Shown in pieces: positions 1 through 13,694 of a stretch of DNA of 64,000 nt (position 1 is the stretch's first letter; every line of letters begins with the position of its first letter). This stretch comes from Pararhodobacter aggregans (GTDB taxonomy: Bacteria > Pseudomonadota > Alphaproteobacteria > Rhodobacterales > Rhodobacteraceae). The stretch covers positions 682,001 through 746,000 of the forward strand of contig NZ_QDDR01000001.1 of the NCBI RefSeq assembly GCF_003075525.1. The letters are read 5' to 3'. The notes below the pieces were generated by a model. That model made no database searches and had not been told where the DNA came from. It worked only from the letters and a program-made list of their open reading frames with translations. The position numbers and the translations under genes are program-made.

Positions 1-1044
1 GGCTATATCTCGCATCACATGGTCACCGACCGTGACGCGATGGAAGCGGTGCTGCGCAACCCGCTGATCCTGATGACGGATCAGAAGATCCTGAAGCCCG
101 AGGTTCTGGCCAATGCCCGCCGCATCGCCGATGACGAGGGCCGCCCGCTGATGATCATCGCCGAAGAGATCGCGCCCGAGGTGGTGATCTCGCTTCTGGA
201 TGGCGGCGGCGCCGGGAAATACCTGATCGTCCATCCCCCGGAATACGGCCATTGGCGCACGGCGATGCTGGATGACCTCGCGATCCTGACCGGCGGCGAG
301 GTTCTGGCCCGCGATCTGGGCAAGAAGATCGAGAACGTCACCCGGGCGCAACTCGGCGGGGCGGAGATCGTCCGCTCCCATGCCTCGGGCACCAGCGTAT
401 TGAAAGGGCAGGGCGATCCCGCCGCCATCACGGCCCGGCGCGCGCAGGTGCAGCGCCAGCATGACGTGGCGCCGCCGAACGTGGAGAAGGACAAGCTGCG
501 CGAGCGGCTGTCGAAACTGACCGGCGGCAGTGCCATCATCTATGCGGGCGGCTTCACCCCGGTCGAGCAGAAGCGCACCATCCAGCTGGTCGAGGACGCG
601 CTCTGCGCCGTCAAGGCGGCGGCCGAGGATGGCGTTGTGGCCGGCGGCGGCACGGCGCTGGCGCAGATCGCGCCCTGCCTCGACGGACTCACGCCCGAGG
701 GCGATGCGGCCAAGGGCGTGGCGCTGGTCCGCCAGATCCTGACCCAGCCCCTGCGCCGCATCGCCCGCAACGCCGGGGCGGATGTGGAAAGCGTGGTTTC
801 CCGGGTGACCGGCGGGGCGGCGGGCAGCGGCTATGACGCCGCGACGGGCACCTTCGGCGACATGTTCGCGGCCGGGATCATCGACCCGGCTCGGGTGCCG
901 GCCAGCGCGCTGGTCAACGCCGCCTCGGTCGCCACGCTGATCCTGACCACCGAGACGCTGGTCGCCAGCCTCGGCGAGGGGGAACCCGACCCGACCGAGG
1001 GCCCGGCGCTGGGCGGCGGTGCCGAACTTCTGGGCCGCAAGTGA
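1..1044 (+). CDS. GroEL/Cpn60-type chaperonin paralogue, 5' truncated by window edge
   Basis: The reading frame is open from base 1, so the N-terminal ~200 residues lie outside the window; 347 residues are visible. They cover the apical, intermediate and C-terminal equatorial parts of Cpn60, starting at the GYIS apical segment. The nucleotide-binding VVAGGG motif and the upstream catalytic-type Asp (VEDAL) are present. It is clearly divergent from housekeeping GroEL and lacks the GGM-rich tail. No groES is adjacent; the next gene, 57 bp downstream, is a zinc alcohol dehydrogenase. Divergent GroEL copies followed by an alcohol dehydrogenase are typical of propane 2-monooxygenase (mim/prm) operons, where the chaperonin helps fold the hydroxylase. 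The family call is firm; the link to a monooxygenase is inference because the upstream genes are not visible. Confidence 0.85.
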   Translation, partial: GYISHHMVTDRDAMEAVLRNPLILMTDQKILKPEVLANARRIADDEGRPLMIIAEEIAPEVVISLLDGGGAGKYLIVHPPEYGHWRTAMLDDLAILTGGEVLARDLGKKIENVTRAQLGGAEIVRSHASGTSVLKGQGDPAAITARRAQVQRQHDVAPPNVEKDKLRERLSKLTGGSAIIYAGGFTPVEQKRTIQLVEDALCAVKAAAEDGVVAGGGTALAQIAPCLDGLTPEGDAAKGVALVRQILTQPLRRIARNAGADVESVVSRVTGGAAGSGYDAATGTFGDMFAAGIIDPARVPASALVNAASVATLILTTETLVASLGEGEPDPTEGPALGGGAELLGRK

Positions 1045-1101
1045 CGCCTTCCCGCCGTCCCGGGCGCGGGGCGGCGGCCATTCCCGGAAAGGATGAGAGA
1101 G

Positions 1102-2145
1102 ATGAAAGCAGCGAGACTCTACGAATACGACCCCGAGATGAACGTCCAGCTCAAGATCGAGAACGTCGCGGCGCCGACCATCACCGGCCCGAACGAGGTG
1201 ATCGTCAAGGTGGGCGCGGCGGGCCTGTGCCGCACCGACCTCCATATTATCGAGGGGGTCTGGCGCGAGATCATGGACACCCACGGCAACCTGCTGCCCT
1301 ATATCATGGGGCACGAGAACGCGGGCTGGGTCGAGGATGTCGGCAGCGCCGTGACCTCGGTGAAGCCCGGCGATGCGGTCATCTGCCACCCGCACCGCAG
1401 CTGCGGCATCTGCCTCAACTGCCGCTATGGCCATGACATGTATTGCGACCACGGCCTCTTCCCTGGGCTGGGGCTGGACGGCGGGTTCGCCGAGTATTTC
1501 AAGACCAACGAAAGCTCGGTCATCAAGCTGAACACCGGGATCACGCCGCTCAGCGTGGCGCCGATGGCCGATGCCGGGATCACCGCCTATCGCGCCGCCA
1601 AGAAGGCCGCGAAGCTGCTGCGGCCGGGCGCCTATGTGCTGCTTCTGGGCATCGGCGGGCTGGGCCATATCGCGCTGCAGGTCCTGAAGCACATGAGCGG
1701 CGCGCGGGTCATCGCGGTGGATCGCGAGCCCGGCGCGCAGGTGCTGGCCCGCGAGTTGGGCGCCGATTTCGTGCTGGATGGCGGGCCCGACCTGCTGACG
1801 CAGGTGGCCGACATCACCGGCGGCGGCGCGCATGTGGTGATCGACTTCGTGGGCGAGCACGGGACCGAGAACCTCTGCTGGCAGATGCTGCGTCAGGGGG
1901 GCGACCTGATCATGGTGGGCTATGGCGGCACGATCCAGGTGCCGACGCTGGACCTCGTCTCGCGTGAGATCCGCATCGGCGGCAGCCTCGTGGGCGATTA
2001 CACCGAACTGGTCGAGCTGATGGAGATGAACGCCGACGGCAAAGTGATGATGCACCAGACCGAGTACAAGCTCGACGACATCAACACCGCCATCTCGGAT
2101 TTCAAGAACCGCAAGTTCACCGGGCGGGGCGTGATCGTTCCCTGA
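1102..2145 (+). CDS. NAD(P)-dependent zinc alcohol dehydrogenase (MDR family)
   Basis: A 347-residue cytosolic medium-chain dehydrogenase. The catalytic zinc site is visible (Cys in GLCRTDLH, GHEN), as is the structural zinc lobe with four cysteines (SCGICLNC...MYC) and the Rossmann motif GIGGLGHIALQ. I chose the ATG at 1102 over the in-frame ATG at 1093 because AAGGA at 1089-1093 then sits 8 bases upstream and the protein begins MKAARLYEYD as family members do. It follows the GroEL paralogue closely and is probably in the same operon. In propane-oxidation operons this enzyme oxidises the alcohol made by the monooxygenase (2-propanol to acetone, or 1-propanol). Substrate preference cannot be read from sequence. 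Confidence 0.88.
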   Translation: MKAARLYEYDPEMNVQLKIENVAAPTITGPNEVIVKVGAAGLCRTDLHIIEGVWREIMDTHGNLLPYIMGHENAGWVEDVGSAVTSVKPGDAVICHPHRSCGICLNCRYGHDMYCDHGLFPGLGLDGGFAEYFKTNESSVIKLNTGITPLSVAPMADAGITAYRAAKKAAKLLRPGAYVLLLGIGGLGHIALQVLKHMSGARVIAVDREPGAQVLARELGADFVLDGGPDLLTQVADITGGGAHVVIDFVGEHGTENLCWQMLRQGGDLIMVGYGGTIQVPTLDLVSREIRIGGSLVGDYTELVELMEMNADGKVMMHQTEYKLDDINTAISDFKNRKFTGRGVIVP

Positions 2146-2249
2146 CGCCCTGACAGCAACTCCGGCCGTCTCCCCGATGGCCGGGCATGTCCCTGCGGCC
2201 GCATTCCCTCCCGCGTGCCGCAGGGACCTTTTTCCCCTGCGAGGCTCTC

Positions 2250-4875
<2,626 letters not shown>

Positions 4876-4911
4876 CACCGCCCCGGCGCCATGCTGAACG
4901 AAGCAACGAAA

Positions 4912-4937
4912 CCCGGGGGGCGGATCCGGCCCCCGGG
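4912..4937 (+). terminator. GC-rich hairpin after katG
   Basis: CCCGGGGG at 4912-4919 pairs with CCCCCGGG at 4930-4937 around a second small palindrome (CGGATCCG). It lies 37 bases after the katG stop. There is no T-tract, so it may only pause transcription or protect the 3' end. Confidence 0.35.
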
Positions 4938-5110
4938 ATCACGACCCGTTTCAGAGCCTTGTTTGTAAAGGGTAATATCCGGCCATTCTTGCCGCACTCC
5001 GGTTCGGCGGCCTGCGCTTTCCCGGCGCATTTCTCGCCCGGATCAAAGCCGAATTTCCTTTGCGGGATAGGCCCGCAATGCTACCATTTGGAATTAGGAG
5101 GAGACCAACC

Positions 5111-5590
5111 GTGGATATCATTTCCAAGCGCGAAGGCCCGCGTGCCGAGGACCTGCGTGCCCGGCGGATGATTGCCGAGAACTCCACCACCATCCGCCGA
5201 CTGGCCGACCAGATCAGCAACGGCGGATACACCAAGATGCAACAGGACAAGGCCCGCCGGGCCCAGCAGCCGCAGGCCGAGGGGTTGATTATCCGCGACC
5301 TCAAGGCGCCCGCTGCGGCCGATACGGTCGAGCCCTATGTCAAGGTCAGCCTGAACGGCCGCGTGGTTCTGGTCGACAAGGTCACCAGCCGCCAGCTGCA
5401 GATGCTGGGCGAGATCCGCGGCGCCTCGTTCGCCCGGCGCTTCGTCCTGGCCACCGCCGAGAACGGCTTCCTGTCACCGATCGACGACCAGATGCGGGGC
5501 GCCCTTGCCCCCTTTGCCGAGATCCCCCTGACGCGCGCGTTCACCGAGAAAGACCTCGCCCGCGCGCTAGAGGAGGCCCTCGGCGTGTGA
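5111..5590 (+). CDS. Conserved-looking protein of unknown function
   Basis: I do not recognise this 159-residue protein. The GTG at 5111 is chosen because a near-perfect Shine-Dalgarno (AGGAGGAG, 5096-5103) lies just before it; the frame extends 17 codons further upstream without such a site. It is soluble, with a charged helical N-terminus (many Arg, Glu and Gln up to about residue 60) and a compact second half beginning at YVKVSLNGRVVLVDK. There is no signal peptide, membrane segment or cysteine. It ends 9 bp before the AcoR-type regulator and is probably co-transcribed with it. It could be a regulator partner or an accessory protein of the adjoining catabolic operon. Confidence 0.65.
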   Translation: MDIISKREGPRAEDLRARRMIAENSTTIRRLADQISNGGYTKMQQDKARRAQQPQAEGLIIRDLKAPAAADTVEPYVKVSLNGRVVLVDKVTSRQLQMLGEIRGASFARRFVLATAENGFLSPIDDQMRGALAPFAEIPLTRAFTEKDLARALEEALGV

Positions 5591-5599
5591 CGTGACCCG

Positions 5600-7663
<2,064 letters not shown>

Positions 7664-7762
7664 TCCGGCTCCGGTATCAATGCTTTCTTAACCATATGGA
7701 CGCGAGGCTGGGGTTCCTGAAACTCCGCTTGAAATGTTCCTGTTTTGTGCGCATATTGGCGA

Positions 7763-7777
7763 GAACAAGAATGGAAC
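7763..7777 (+). promoter_or_regulatory. LexA (SOS) box of recA
   Basis: GAACAAGAATGGAAC is an exact GAAC-N7-GAAC alphaproteobacterial SOS operator, 49 bp before the recA start. A second, one-mismatch element on the same register (GTTC-N7-GTGC) lies at 7736-7750. Together they indicate LexA repression of recA. Confidence 0.85.
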
Positions 7778-7826
7778 AAACGCGACATTGCCGCCCGGTA
7801 CGGGCTATGGGATAAGGGGTCTGAAC

Positions 7827-8894
7827 ATGGCAACGGCGAGCCTTCTCGACATGCAGGACAAACGCGCACAGGACAAGCAGAAGGCGCTCGACTCGGCGCT
7901 GGCGCAGATCGAACGGCAGTTCGGCAAGGGCTCGATCATGCGGCTGGGGAAAGACAATCCCGTGGCCGAGATCGAATCGACCTCGACCGGCTCGCTCGGC
8001 CTCGACATCGCGCTGGGCATCGGCGGCCTGCCCAAGGGCCGCATCATCGAGGTTTACGGGCCCGAAAGCTCGGGCAAGACGACGCTGACGCTGCATGTCA
8101 TTGCCGAAGAACAGAAAAAAGGCGGCACCTGCGCCTTTGTCGACGCTGAACACGCGCTCGACCCGCAATATGCCAAGAAGCTGGGCGTCAATCTGGACGA
8201 CCTGCTGATCTCGCAGCCCGACACCGGCGAACAGGCGCTGGAAATCGTCGACATGCTGGTGCGCTCGGGCGCCGTCTCGGTGGTGGTGGTCGACTCGGTT
8301 GCCGCGCTCACCCCGAAATCGGAGCTTGAGGGCGATATGGGCGACAGCTCGGTCGGCGTGCACGCCCGCCTGATGAGCCAGGCCATGCGCAAGCTGACCG
8401 GCTCGATCAGCCGCTCGAACTGCATGGTGATCTTCATCAACCAGATCCGCATGAAGATCGGCGTGATGTTCGGCTCGCCCGAGACCACGACCGGCGGCAA
8501 TGCGCTGAAATTCTACGCCTCCGTGCGCCTCGACATCCGCCGGATCGGTTCGATCAAGGACCGGGACGAGGTCGTGGGCAACCAGACCCGCGTGAAAGTG
8601 GTGAAGAACAAGGTCGCGCCGCCCTTCAAGCAGGTCGAATTCGACATCATGTACGGCGACGGGATTTCCAAGACCGGCGAGCTTCTCGACATCGGCGTGA
8701 AGGCCGGCGTGGTGGAGAAATCGGGCTCGTGGTATTCCTACGGCGACGAACGGATCGGCCAGGGGCGCGAGAATGCCAAGGGCTTCCTCAAATCCAACCC
8801 GCAGATCGCCTACGAGATCGAGGACAAGATCCGCGCGGCGAACGGCCTCGACTTCCACATGAGCGAGGAAGACGGCGCGGTGCTCGACGAGTGA
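7827..8894 (+). CDS. recA: RecA recombinase
   Basis: A 355-residue RecA of normal length: strand exchange, LexA cleavage and DNA repair. Walker [10 protein letters not shown], Walker [10 protein letters not shown], loop L1 ([18 protein letters not shown]) and loop L2 ([20 protein letters not shown]) are all intact, as is the acidic C-terminal tail. ATG 7827 gives the family N-terminus [20 protein letters not shown]; the frame is open another 31 codons upstream but that stretch contains the SOS box and promoter. Expression should be DNA-damage inducible. Its stop codon overlaps the GTG of the MOSC gene. Confidence 0.98.
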   Translation: MATASLLDMQDKRAQDKQKALDSALAQIERQFGKGSIMRLGKDNPVAEIESTSTGSLGLDIALGIGGLPKGRIIEVYGPESSGKTTLTLHVIAEEQKKGGTCAFVDAEHALDPQYAKKLGVNLDDLLISQPDTGEQALEIVDMLVRSGAVSVVVVDSVAALTPKSELEGDMGDSSVGVHARLMSQAMRKLTGSISRSNCMVIFINQIRMKIGVMFGSPETTTGGNALKFYASVRLDIRRIGSIKDRDEVVGNQTRVKVVKNKVAPPFKQVEFDIMYGDGISKTGELLDIGVKAGVVEKSGSWYSYGDERIGQGRENAKGFLKSNPQIAYEIEDKIRAANGLDFHMSEEDGAVLDE

Positions 8895-9451
8895 CGGGCA
8901 GGGCGCAGGTCACGGCCGAGGAACTCGCCGCCGGATTGCCGCATGTGCTGGCCGCGCCGAAGGACGGCGCGGCGGTCGAGCTGCTCTGCCTGCGCCCCGC
9001 CTATAACGAACGCCGCTTCGTCGACCGGATCACGATGACGCGCGCCGGCGGGATCCCCGGCGAACGCTGGTCCACCGCTCCCTGGCTGCGCCTGCCCGAC
9101 GGCAGTCCGCATCCCGGCATCCAGGTCTCGATCCTGCCGCGGCGGGTCATGGACCTGGTCTGGCGCGACCGCGAGGGCACGCCGCATCCGGGCGACACCT
9201 TCGTGGCGGATCTGGATACCAGCGAGGCCAATCTGCCGACCGGCACGCTGCTGGCCGTCGGCAGCGCGGTGCTGCGGGTGTCCGAGGTCTTCAACGACGC
9301 CTGCGTGAAGTGGAAGGTCCGCTACGGCAGTGCCGCCAAGGACTGGATCACCGCCCCCGGCCATCCGCCCCTGCGCCTGCGCGGGCTGCTGTGCAGCGTG
9401 GAGACGGACGGTGAGCTCGCCAACGGCGACGTGATTCGCGCCCTGCGCTGA
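8891..9451 (+). CDS. MOSC-domain protein
   Basis: A 186-residue protein resembling MOSC (molybdenum cofactor sulfurase C-terminal) domains, with the typical beta-rich pattern and a central Cys (DACVKW) where MOSC proteins carry the conserved sulfur-carrying cysteine. GTG 8891 overlaps the recA TGA (8892-8894), indicating translational coupling; the same frame is open upstream inside recA, but that part is a shadow of recA. Free-standing MOSC proteins are thought to transfer sulfur in molybdenum-cofactor or related metal-sulfur chemistry. Substrate and partner are unknown, and why it is coupled to recA is not evident. Confidence 0.7.
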   Translation: MTGRAQVTAEELAAGLPHVLAAPKDGAAVELLCLRPAYNERRFVDRITMTRAGGIPGERWSTAPWLRLPDGSPHPGIQVSILPRRVMDLVWRDREGTPHPGDTFVADLDTSEANLPTGTLLAVGSAVLRVSEVFNDACVKWKVRYGSAAKDWITAPGHPPLRLRGLLCSVETDGELANGDVIRALR

Positions 9452-10030
9452 ACCCCGGCGCGACAAGGGGGATCGCCGGCAGAAAACGGCCCCTCTGGCG
9501 GGAGGCCGACGGATCGTAGCTCCGTGGCGACCTCGGAGAGTCCGGTTGCGGGCCTGAGCGGGCCTCATGGCCACGGGCACTCCGGCAGCAGGGCGCAATC
9601 CCCGGGGAAGACGCCATTGGCAGGATCTCGGGGCACAGCTCACCCGCAACCGGCAGCCCGACGCCTTGCCTCGATGACGGGAAAGGGCGGGATGGGCGCC
9701 TTGCAGTCGTTCCACCTCTGCCGCGGAACCCCGGACGATCGTGCGACCGCTGAGCGACATGCGGCGAGGATCGGGCCACGATCCGATGCACCCGGCCGCC
9801 GGGGAACCCGCCGGACGCCTCCTCAGCGCCTCTGAAAGTCCTCTCTGCCGGAGGATTGACACCGGGGCGAACCGATTGACCCTGCTGGCATCCCCCCCAA
9901 GGCAAAGCCGAGACCCTGGCAAAGAACCGGCGCCCCGGCGTGAGTGGGCATTGAGACCCAGCGACAAGCCCACCTGACACCCCAAGGGCACGGTGCGCCC
10001 GACGCTCTCCCCGAACCTCGCGCCTTCTTT
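9452..10030. other. Gene-free interval between MOSC gene and repeat element
   Basis: Nearly 600 bases with no frame that has a plausible start, ribosome-binding site and protein-like composition. The open frames here are Arg/Pro/Ser-rich by-products of GC bias. I see no tRNA, tmRNA, RNase P or transposase remnant. It could be a decayed gene or an unrecognised RNA. Confidence 0.5.
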
Positions 10031-10114
10031 GCGCCTCAAATATCCTCGGGGGTTTCCAAAGGGGGTGGAAAACCCCCTTTGGCGAGGGGGTGCGGGGGGC
10101 GAGCAGCCCCCCGC
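10031..10114. repeat. Convergent-gene palindromic element, copy A (partial)
   Basis: Shares modules with copies near 29.8, 57.0 and 59.4 kb. Visible parts: the half-module CAAATATCCTCGGGGGTTT; a perfect 11-bp hairpin CCAAAGGGGGT/ACCCCCTTTGG (10056-10082); and a 9-bp hairpin GCGGGGGGC/GCCCCCCGC (10092-10114). The long AAAGAT inverted-repeat arm seen in the other copies is missing. It lies between the 3' ends of the MOSC and nlpD genes. Confidence 0.75.
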
Positions 10115-10165
10115 TTCCGGTCGCCCGCAGGCGCAAGCCCAGGGCGAAACCCGGGGCCCCGGCGC

Positions 10166-11362
10166 TTATTGCAGATAGGGCATCGGATCCACGCTCTCGA
10201 AGCCCTCGCGGACCTCGAAATGCAGGAACGAGGGATCGCCCGAGCGCACCGTGGCGATGCTCTGGCCGCGGGTCACCCGGTCGCCGCGGGCCACGCGGAT
10301 GCCGTCGATATTGGCATAGACCGTCAGCAGGTTGTTCTCGTGGCGGATCACCATGATCGGCACCTGATCGGTGTCCTGGGTGATCGCCGCGACCGTGCCC
10401 GCGGCGGCGGCATGGACCTCGGTCCCGGCCGGGGCGCCGATGCCGACGCCATCGTTGCGGCCCTGGGCATAGGCGCGGATGATGCGGCCCTGCACCGGCA
10501 TGCCCAGACGCGGGCCCTGGGTGCGCTGACCGGCCATGTCGGCGACCGGCGCGGCGGGCTGGGTCGCGCCCTGACCGGCAGGCGCCGGATTGGTCTGCGG
10601 CAGCGGGGTCGCGGCCGAGGGTGGCACCGGCGTGGGCGAGCCCTGGCCGGGCGGCGTGGTGCTGGTCGTCGTCTCGCTGGCCGGCAGCGAGGCGGGCACC
10701 GGCACCGTCGGCGCGGCAAGCCCGGTCGCATTCAGCGGGTCGCCTGCGGCCGCGGCGGTGATGGATTGCGGCACCGGGATCACCAGGATCTGGCCCTCGC
10801 GCACGCTCATGTCGGCGGGCAGCCCGTTCCATTCGGCGATCGAGCGCGGCGAGACGTTGTAGAGCCGGGCGATGGTGAAGGCGGTCTCGCCCCGTTCGAC
10901 GGTGTGGCGCAGCGGCTCGGCCACCGCGGGCGTCGCCGGGCCCAACGGCGTCGAGGTGATCGGCGTGCTGGCCGAACCGTCACCGACCCGGGACGGCAGC
11001 ACCAGCAATTCGCCGCCGCGCAGCGCCGTGTCGGGGGCGATGGCATTGTGGTTGGCAAGCGAGGTCGCATCGAGGCCGAGCCGGGCGGCGATATCCGCGA
11101 CCCGCTCGCCGCGCTGGGCGACGACGACCTGATAGCCGGGGTAGGAGATGACGCCACGCCCATCGGGCGCCGGGCGCGAGCCGGTGGTGTTGCGCGCCGC
11201 ATCCGTGGTCGAGAAGCGCTCGGACGGCCGCAGGTCCCAGTCCAGATCGTTCACGTTGCTGCAGCCCGCGACGCTGAGCCCCGCCAGCACCGCCAGTGTC
11301 GTCAGCCGCAAGCCGCGGCTCGGTTCCCGTATCGCCAAATGCTGTCTGCTCATTCCGTCCAC
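10166..11362 (-). CDS. nlpD: NlpD/EnvC-like LysM and LytM (M23) lipoprotein
   Basis: A lipoprotein of about 395-398 residues. The signal peptide ends in a lipobox (SVAGC), followed by two LysM-like modules (around GYQVVVAQRGERVADIA and RHTVERGETAFTIARLYN), a long Pro/Thr/Ala-rich linker, and a C-terminal LytM/M23 domain. The zinc-binding residues of active M23 peptidases are replaced (NDGVGIG where HxxxD is expected, FLHFE in place of HLHFE), so it is probably an amidase activator like E. coli NlpD. It is the last gene of a surE-pcm-nlpD operon, 149 bp after pcm. GTG 11362 and ATG 11353 are both possible starts. Confidence 0.85.
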   Translation of the reverse strand: MDGMSRQHLAIREPSRGLRLTTLAVLAGLSVAGCSNVNDLDWDLRPSERFSTTDAARNTTGSRPAPDGRGVISYPGYQVVVAQRGERVADIAARLGLDATSLANHNAIAPDTALRGGELLVLPSRVGDGSASTPITSTPLGPATPAVAEPLRHTVERGETAFTIARLYNVSPRSIAEWNGLPADMSVREGQILVIPVPQSITAAAAGDPLNATGLAAPTVPVPASLPASETTTSTTPPGQGSPTPVPPSAATPLPQTNPAPAGQGATQPAAPVADMAGQRTQGPRLGMPVQGRIIRAYAQGRNDGVGIGAPAGTEVHAAAAGTVAAITQDTDQVPIMVIRHENNLLTVYANIDGIRVARGDRVTRGQSIATVRSGDPSFLHFEVREGFESVDPMPYLQ

Positions 11363-11444
11363 GCCATTTCCGCCCGTTCATAGCCCGTCATTGGCCGGAG
11401 AACCGGCACCGCGCGGGCCTTGTGACATCTATACCGAAAAACAA

Positions 11445-11479
11445 GGGGTAATACACCCCATCACCACAACGTGTTGTGG
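11445..11479. promoter_or_regulatory. Two short inverted repeats upstream of nlpD
   Basis: GGGGT/ACCCC around AATAC (11445-11459) and a near-perfect palindrome CCACAAC-GT-GTTGTGG (11464-11479) lie in the pcm-nlpD gap, about 85-115 bp upstream of nlpD. Either could be an operator or a processing structure. No matching regulator is recognised. Confidence 0.35.
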
Positions 11480-11511
11480 ATTTCCGCGCATCGGACGCGA
11501 GGTCCAGCCCG

Positions 11512-12159
11512 TCAATCCCGCGCCATCCCCTCCAGAAGCGGCACGAAACGTACCGGCCGCAGCTCCTCGTACTCGTAGCCCTGCTCGGTCTTGCGCACCT
11601 TGATGAGGCTTTGCACCGTATCGGTCTGACCCACCGGCACCACCATGATCCCGCCCGGGCGCAGCTGCGCCAGCAGGGGGCCGGGCGGGTCCTCGGCCGC
11701 GGCGGTGACGATGATCCGGTCGAAGGGCGCCTGATCGGGCAGGCCGAAACTGCCGTCCGTGGCGATGGCGGTGATGTTGTGCAGGTCGAGCCGGGCAAAG
11801 AGCGCGCGCGCCTCGGCGATCAGCGGGCGGTGGCGTTCCACCGTATAGACCCGCCGCGCCAGCCGGCTCAGGATCGCCGCCTGATAGCCCGAGCCGGTTC
11901 CGACCTCGAGCACCTTGTCGCGGGGCGTGACCTCCAGCGCCTCGGTCATCAGCGCCACGACCGAGGGCTGGCTGATGGTCTGGCCGCAGCCGATGGGCAG
12001 CGGCGTGTCCTCATAGGCGCGGTCGGCGAAGATGCCGGTGACGAAAAGGCCGCGGTCGATGGTCTCGAAGGCGCGCAGGATGGCCGGATCGGTGACGCCG
12101 CGCGAACGCAGGGTCAGGATCAGGCGCATCACGTTCTGAGCGCGCTCGGCCTCGGTCAT
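11512..12159 (-). CDS. pcm: Protein-L-isoaspartate O-methyltransferase
   Basis: A 215-residue cytosolic SAM-dependent methyltransferase that initiates repair of isoaspartyl residues in damaged proteins. The SAM motif [15 protein letters not shown] and the PCMT-specific [10 protein letters not shown] segment are present, along with the C-terminal GGIMVVPVG strand. The ATG at 12159 overlaps the surE stop in an ATGA, so the two are translationally coupled. The surE-pcm-nlpD order is the same as in E. coli. Length and motifs fit the family. Confidence 0.95.
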   Translation of the reverse strand: MTEAERAQNVMRLILTLRSRGVTDPAILRAFETIDRGLFVTGIFADRAYEDTPLPIGCGQTISQPSVVALMTEALEVTPRDKVLEVGTGSGYQAAILSRLARRVYTVERHRPLIAEARALFARLDLHNITAIATDGSFGLPDQAPFDRIIVTAAAEDPPGPLLAQLRPGGIMVVPVGQTDTVQSLIKVRKTEQGYEYEELRPVRFVPLLEGMARD

Positions 12160-12944
12160 TCCAGCCGCTCGCGGAGGGTGTCGAGGCTCTCGTGCGCGGT
12201 CAGGTCGCAGCGCATCGGCGTGACCGAGATCCAGCCGTCGAGATTGGCCGCCGCATCGGTGCCGGGCAGCGTCGGCACGCCCTGCGGGCCGCCCTTGATC
12301 CACAGGAACTTGCGCCCCGAGGGCGAGACATGCGGTTCCACCCCGAACGAGGTGTGGCGCCGGAAACCCTGTGCGGCGACCTTGACGCCCTTGACCTCAT
12401 CCGCCGGGACCGCCGGGAAGTTGACGTTATAGAACAGCCGGTAATCGGTATCGTCCCAAAGGCCCCGCTCCAGCAGGTCGCGCACCACCTTGGTGCCGTG
12501 CAGGACGGCGGGTTCGAACATGCCGCCCTCCATGTCGGCGCTGCGGGGGCCGATGTATTGCGAGAGCGCAATCGCCTTCATCCCCTGCAGGGCGGCTTCC
12601 ATCGCGCCGCCGATGGTGCCCGAATAGAGCGTGTTCTCGGCCGAATTGTTGCCGCGATTCACGCCCGAGAGCACCAGATCCGGCCGCGCACCGTCCAGCA
12701 CCTCATAGAGCCCGGCCAGCACGCAATCGGCGGGGCTGCCCTCGGTGGCGAAGCGGCGCGGCGCCAGTTCCATAATCATCATCGGATGGGTGTAGCTGAT
12801 CTTGTGGCCGACGCCCGATTGCTCGAAGGCCGGGGCCACGACCCAGACCTCGCCGTCGGGGCCGGCGATCTCGGCGGCGATGGCTTCGATCACCTTCAGG
12901 CCGGGCGCGTTGATACCGTCGTCATTGGTCACGAGAATGCGCAT
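12156..12944 (-). CDS. surE: 5'/3'-nucleotidase SurE
   Basis: A 262-residue metal-dependent nucleotidase. The N-terminal [14 protein letters not shown] motif supplies the metal-binding Asp-Asp pair, and SGVNRGNN and [11 protein letters not shown] are the other SurE signatures. ATG 12944 puts NDDG at the usual distance from the start. It is the first gene of the surE-pcm-nlpD operon; the 163-bp region upstream also serves the divergent gene at 13108. It acts on nucleoside monophosphates in the cytosol and is associated with stationary-phase survival in relatives. Confidence 0.96.
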   Translation of the reverse strand: MRILVTNDDGINAPGLKVIEAIAAEIAGPDGEVWVVAPAFEQSGVGHKISYTHPMMIMELAPRRFATEGSPADCVLAGLYEVLDGARPDLVLSGVNRGNNSAENTLYSGTIGGAMEAALQGMKAIALSQYIGPRSADMEGGMFEPAVLHGTKVVRDLLERGLWDDTDYRLFYNVNFPAVPADEVKGVKVAAQGFRRHTSFGVEPHVSPSGRKFLWIKGGPQGVPTLPGTDAAANLDGWISVTPMRCDLTAHESLDTLRERLE

Positions 12945-13107
12945 GTCGGGCCTTTCCTGTCGCTCGCCTCTGCTTAGTCCAGCCGGGGACGGGCGGCAAG
13001 CGCGGGGGGCGCCTTCCGGGCCTCCGGCGCCGCTGTCACGCGTTTTTGCGGCGCCATCCCGGGGGGCGGATGCTAGGCTCACCCCTGACCGAGGCCAGGA
13101 GGACCCG

Positions 13108-13563
13108 ATGCGCCCCAAGATCTTTGCCCCCATCCTGGCGCTCGCCGCCGCCCTGCTCGGATCGCCGGTCCTGGCCGACGAGGCCTGGGAGACGAACCTC
13201 GGCTATGCCGTCTGGGAAGAGACGCGCGGCGCCGACGCGGTGCTGCGCCTCTATCAGGGGCCGGGCACCGAGGGGCCGGTAACGCGGCTGGTCGTGCCGG
13301 GACTCGGCCGCGACATGATGGGCGAGCGCGGCAGCTACGAGGCGCTCTGGCTCTCTACCGAGGGCGAGACGGCCTGCGCGGTCGAGGTGATCGACCCGAT
13401 GGACGGCACCAAGACAGGCTATTGGGGCAGCGCCCTCCTGACCTTCGTCAGCCCCGATTTCCCCAGCGACTGGGCCGGGGTCTATGGCGATTGCCTCGCG
13501 GCGCCGACCCGGCCGCTGCAAGCCCGCGCTCTTGTCGGCGAGGCCCGCAACCGCGCGCCCTGA
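13108..13563 (+). CDS. Small secreted protein of unknown function
   Basis: 151 residues with a clear Sec signal peptide ([19 protein letters not shown], cleavage probably after ALA or ADE) preceded by an excellent ribosome-binding site (CAGGAGG, 13096-13102). The mature part of about 125 residues is acidic, with two cysteines (ETACAVEV and YGDCLAAP) that could form a disulfide in the periplasm. I do not recognise a family. It is divergent from surE and followed by an oxidoreductase 131 bp downstream. Confidence 0.75.
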   Translation: MRPKIFAPILALAAALLGSPVLADEAWETNLGYAVWEETRGADAVLRLYQGPGTEGPVTRLVVPGLGRDMMGERGSYEALWLSTEGETACAVEVIDPMDGTKTGYWGSALLTFVSPDFPSDWAGVYGDCLAAPTRPLQARALVGEARNRAP

Positions 13564-13694
13564 ACCCGCCCCCCCTTGAGCCCGCCCCGCCTTGAGTCCG
13601 ATGTGGCCCTGCGACCTGAGAGGTCGGTTTCGGACGCGCTTTCGGCGCGGACGGCGTGACAGGCTGGGTGGGGACAGGGCAGGGGAGGGCCGCG

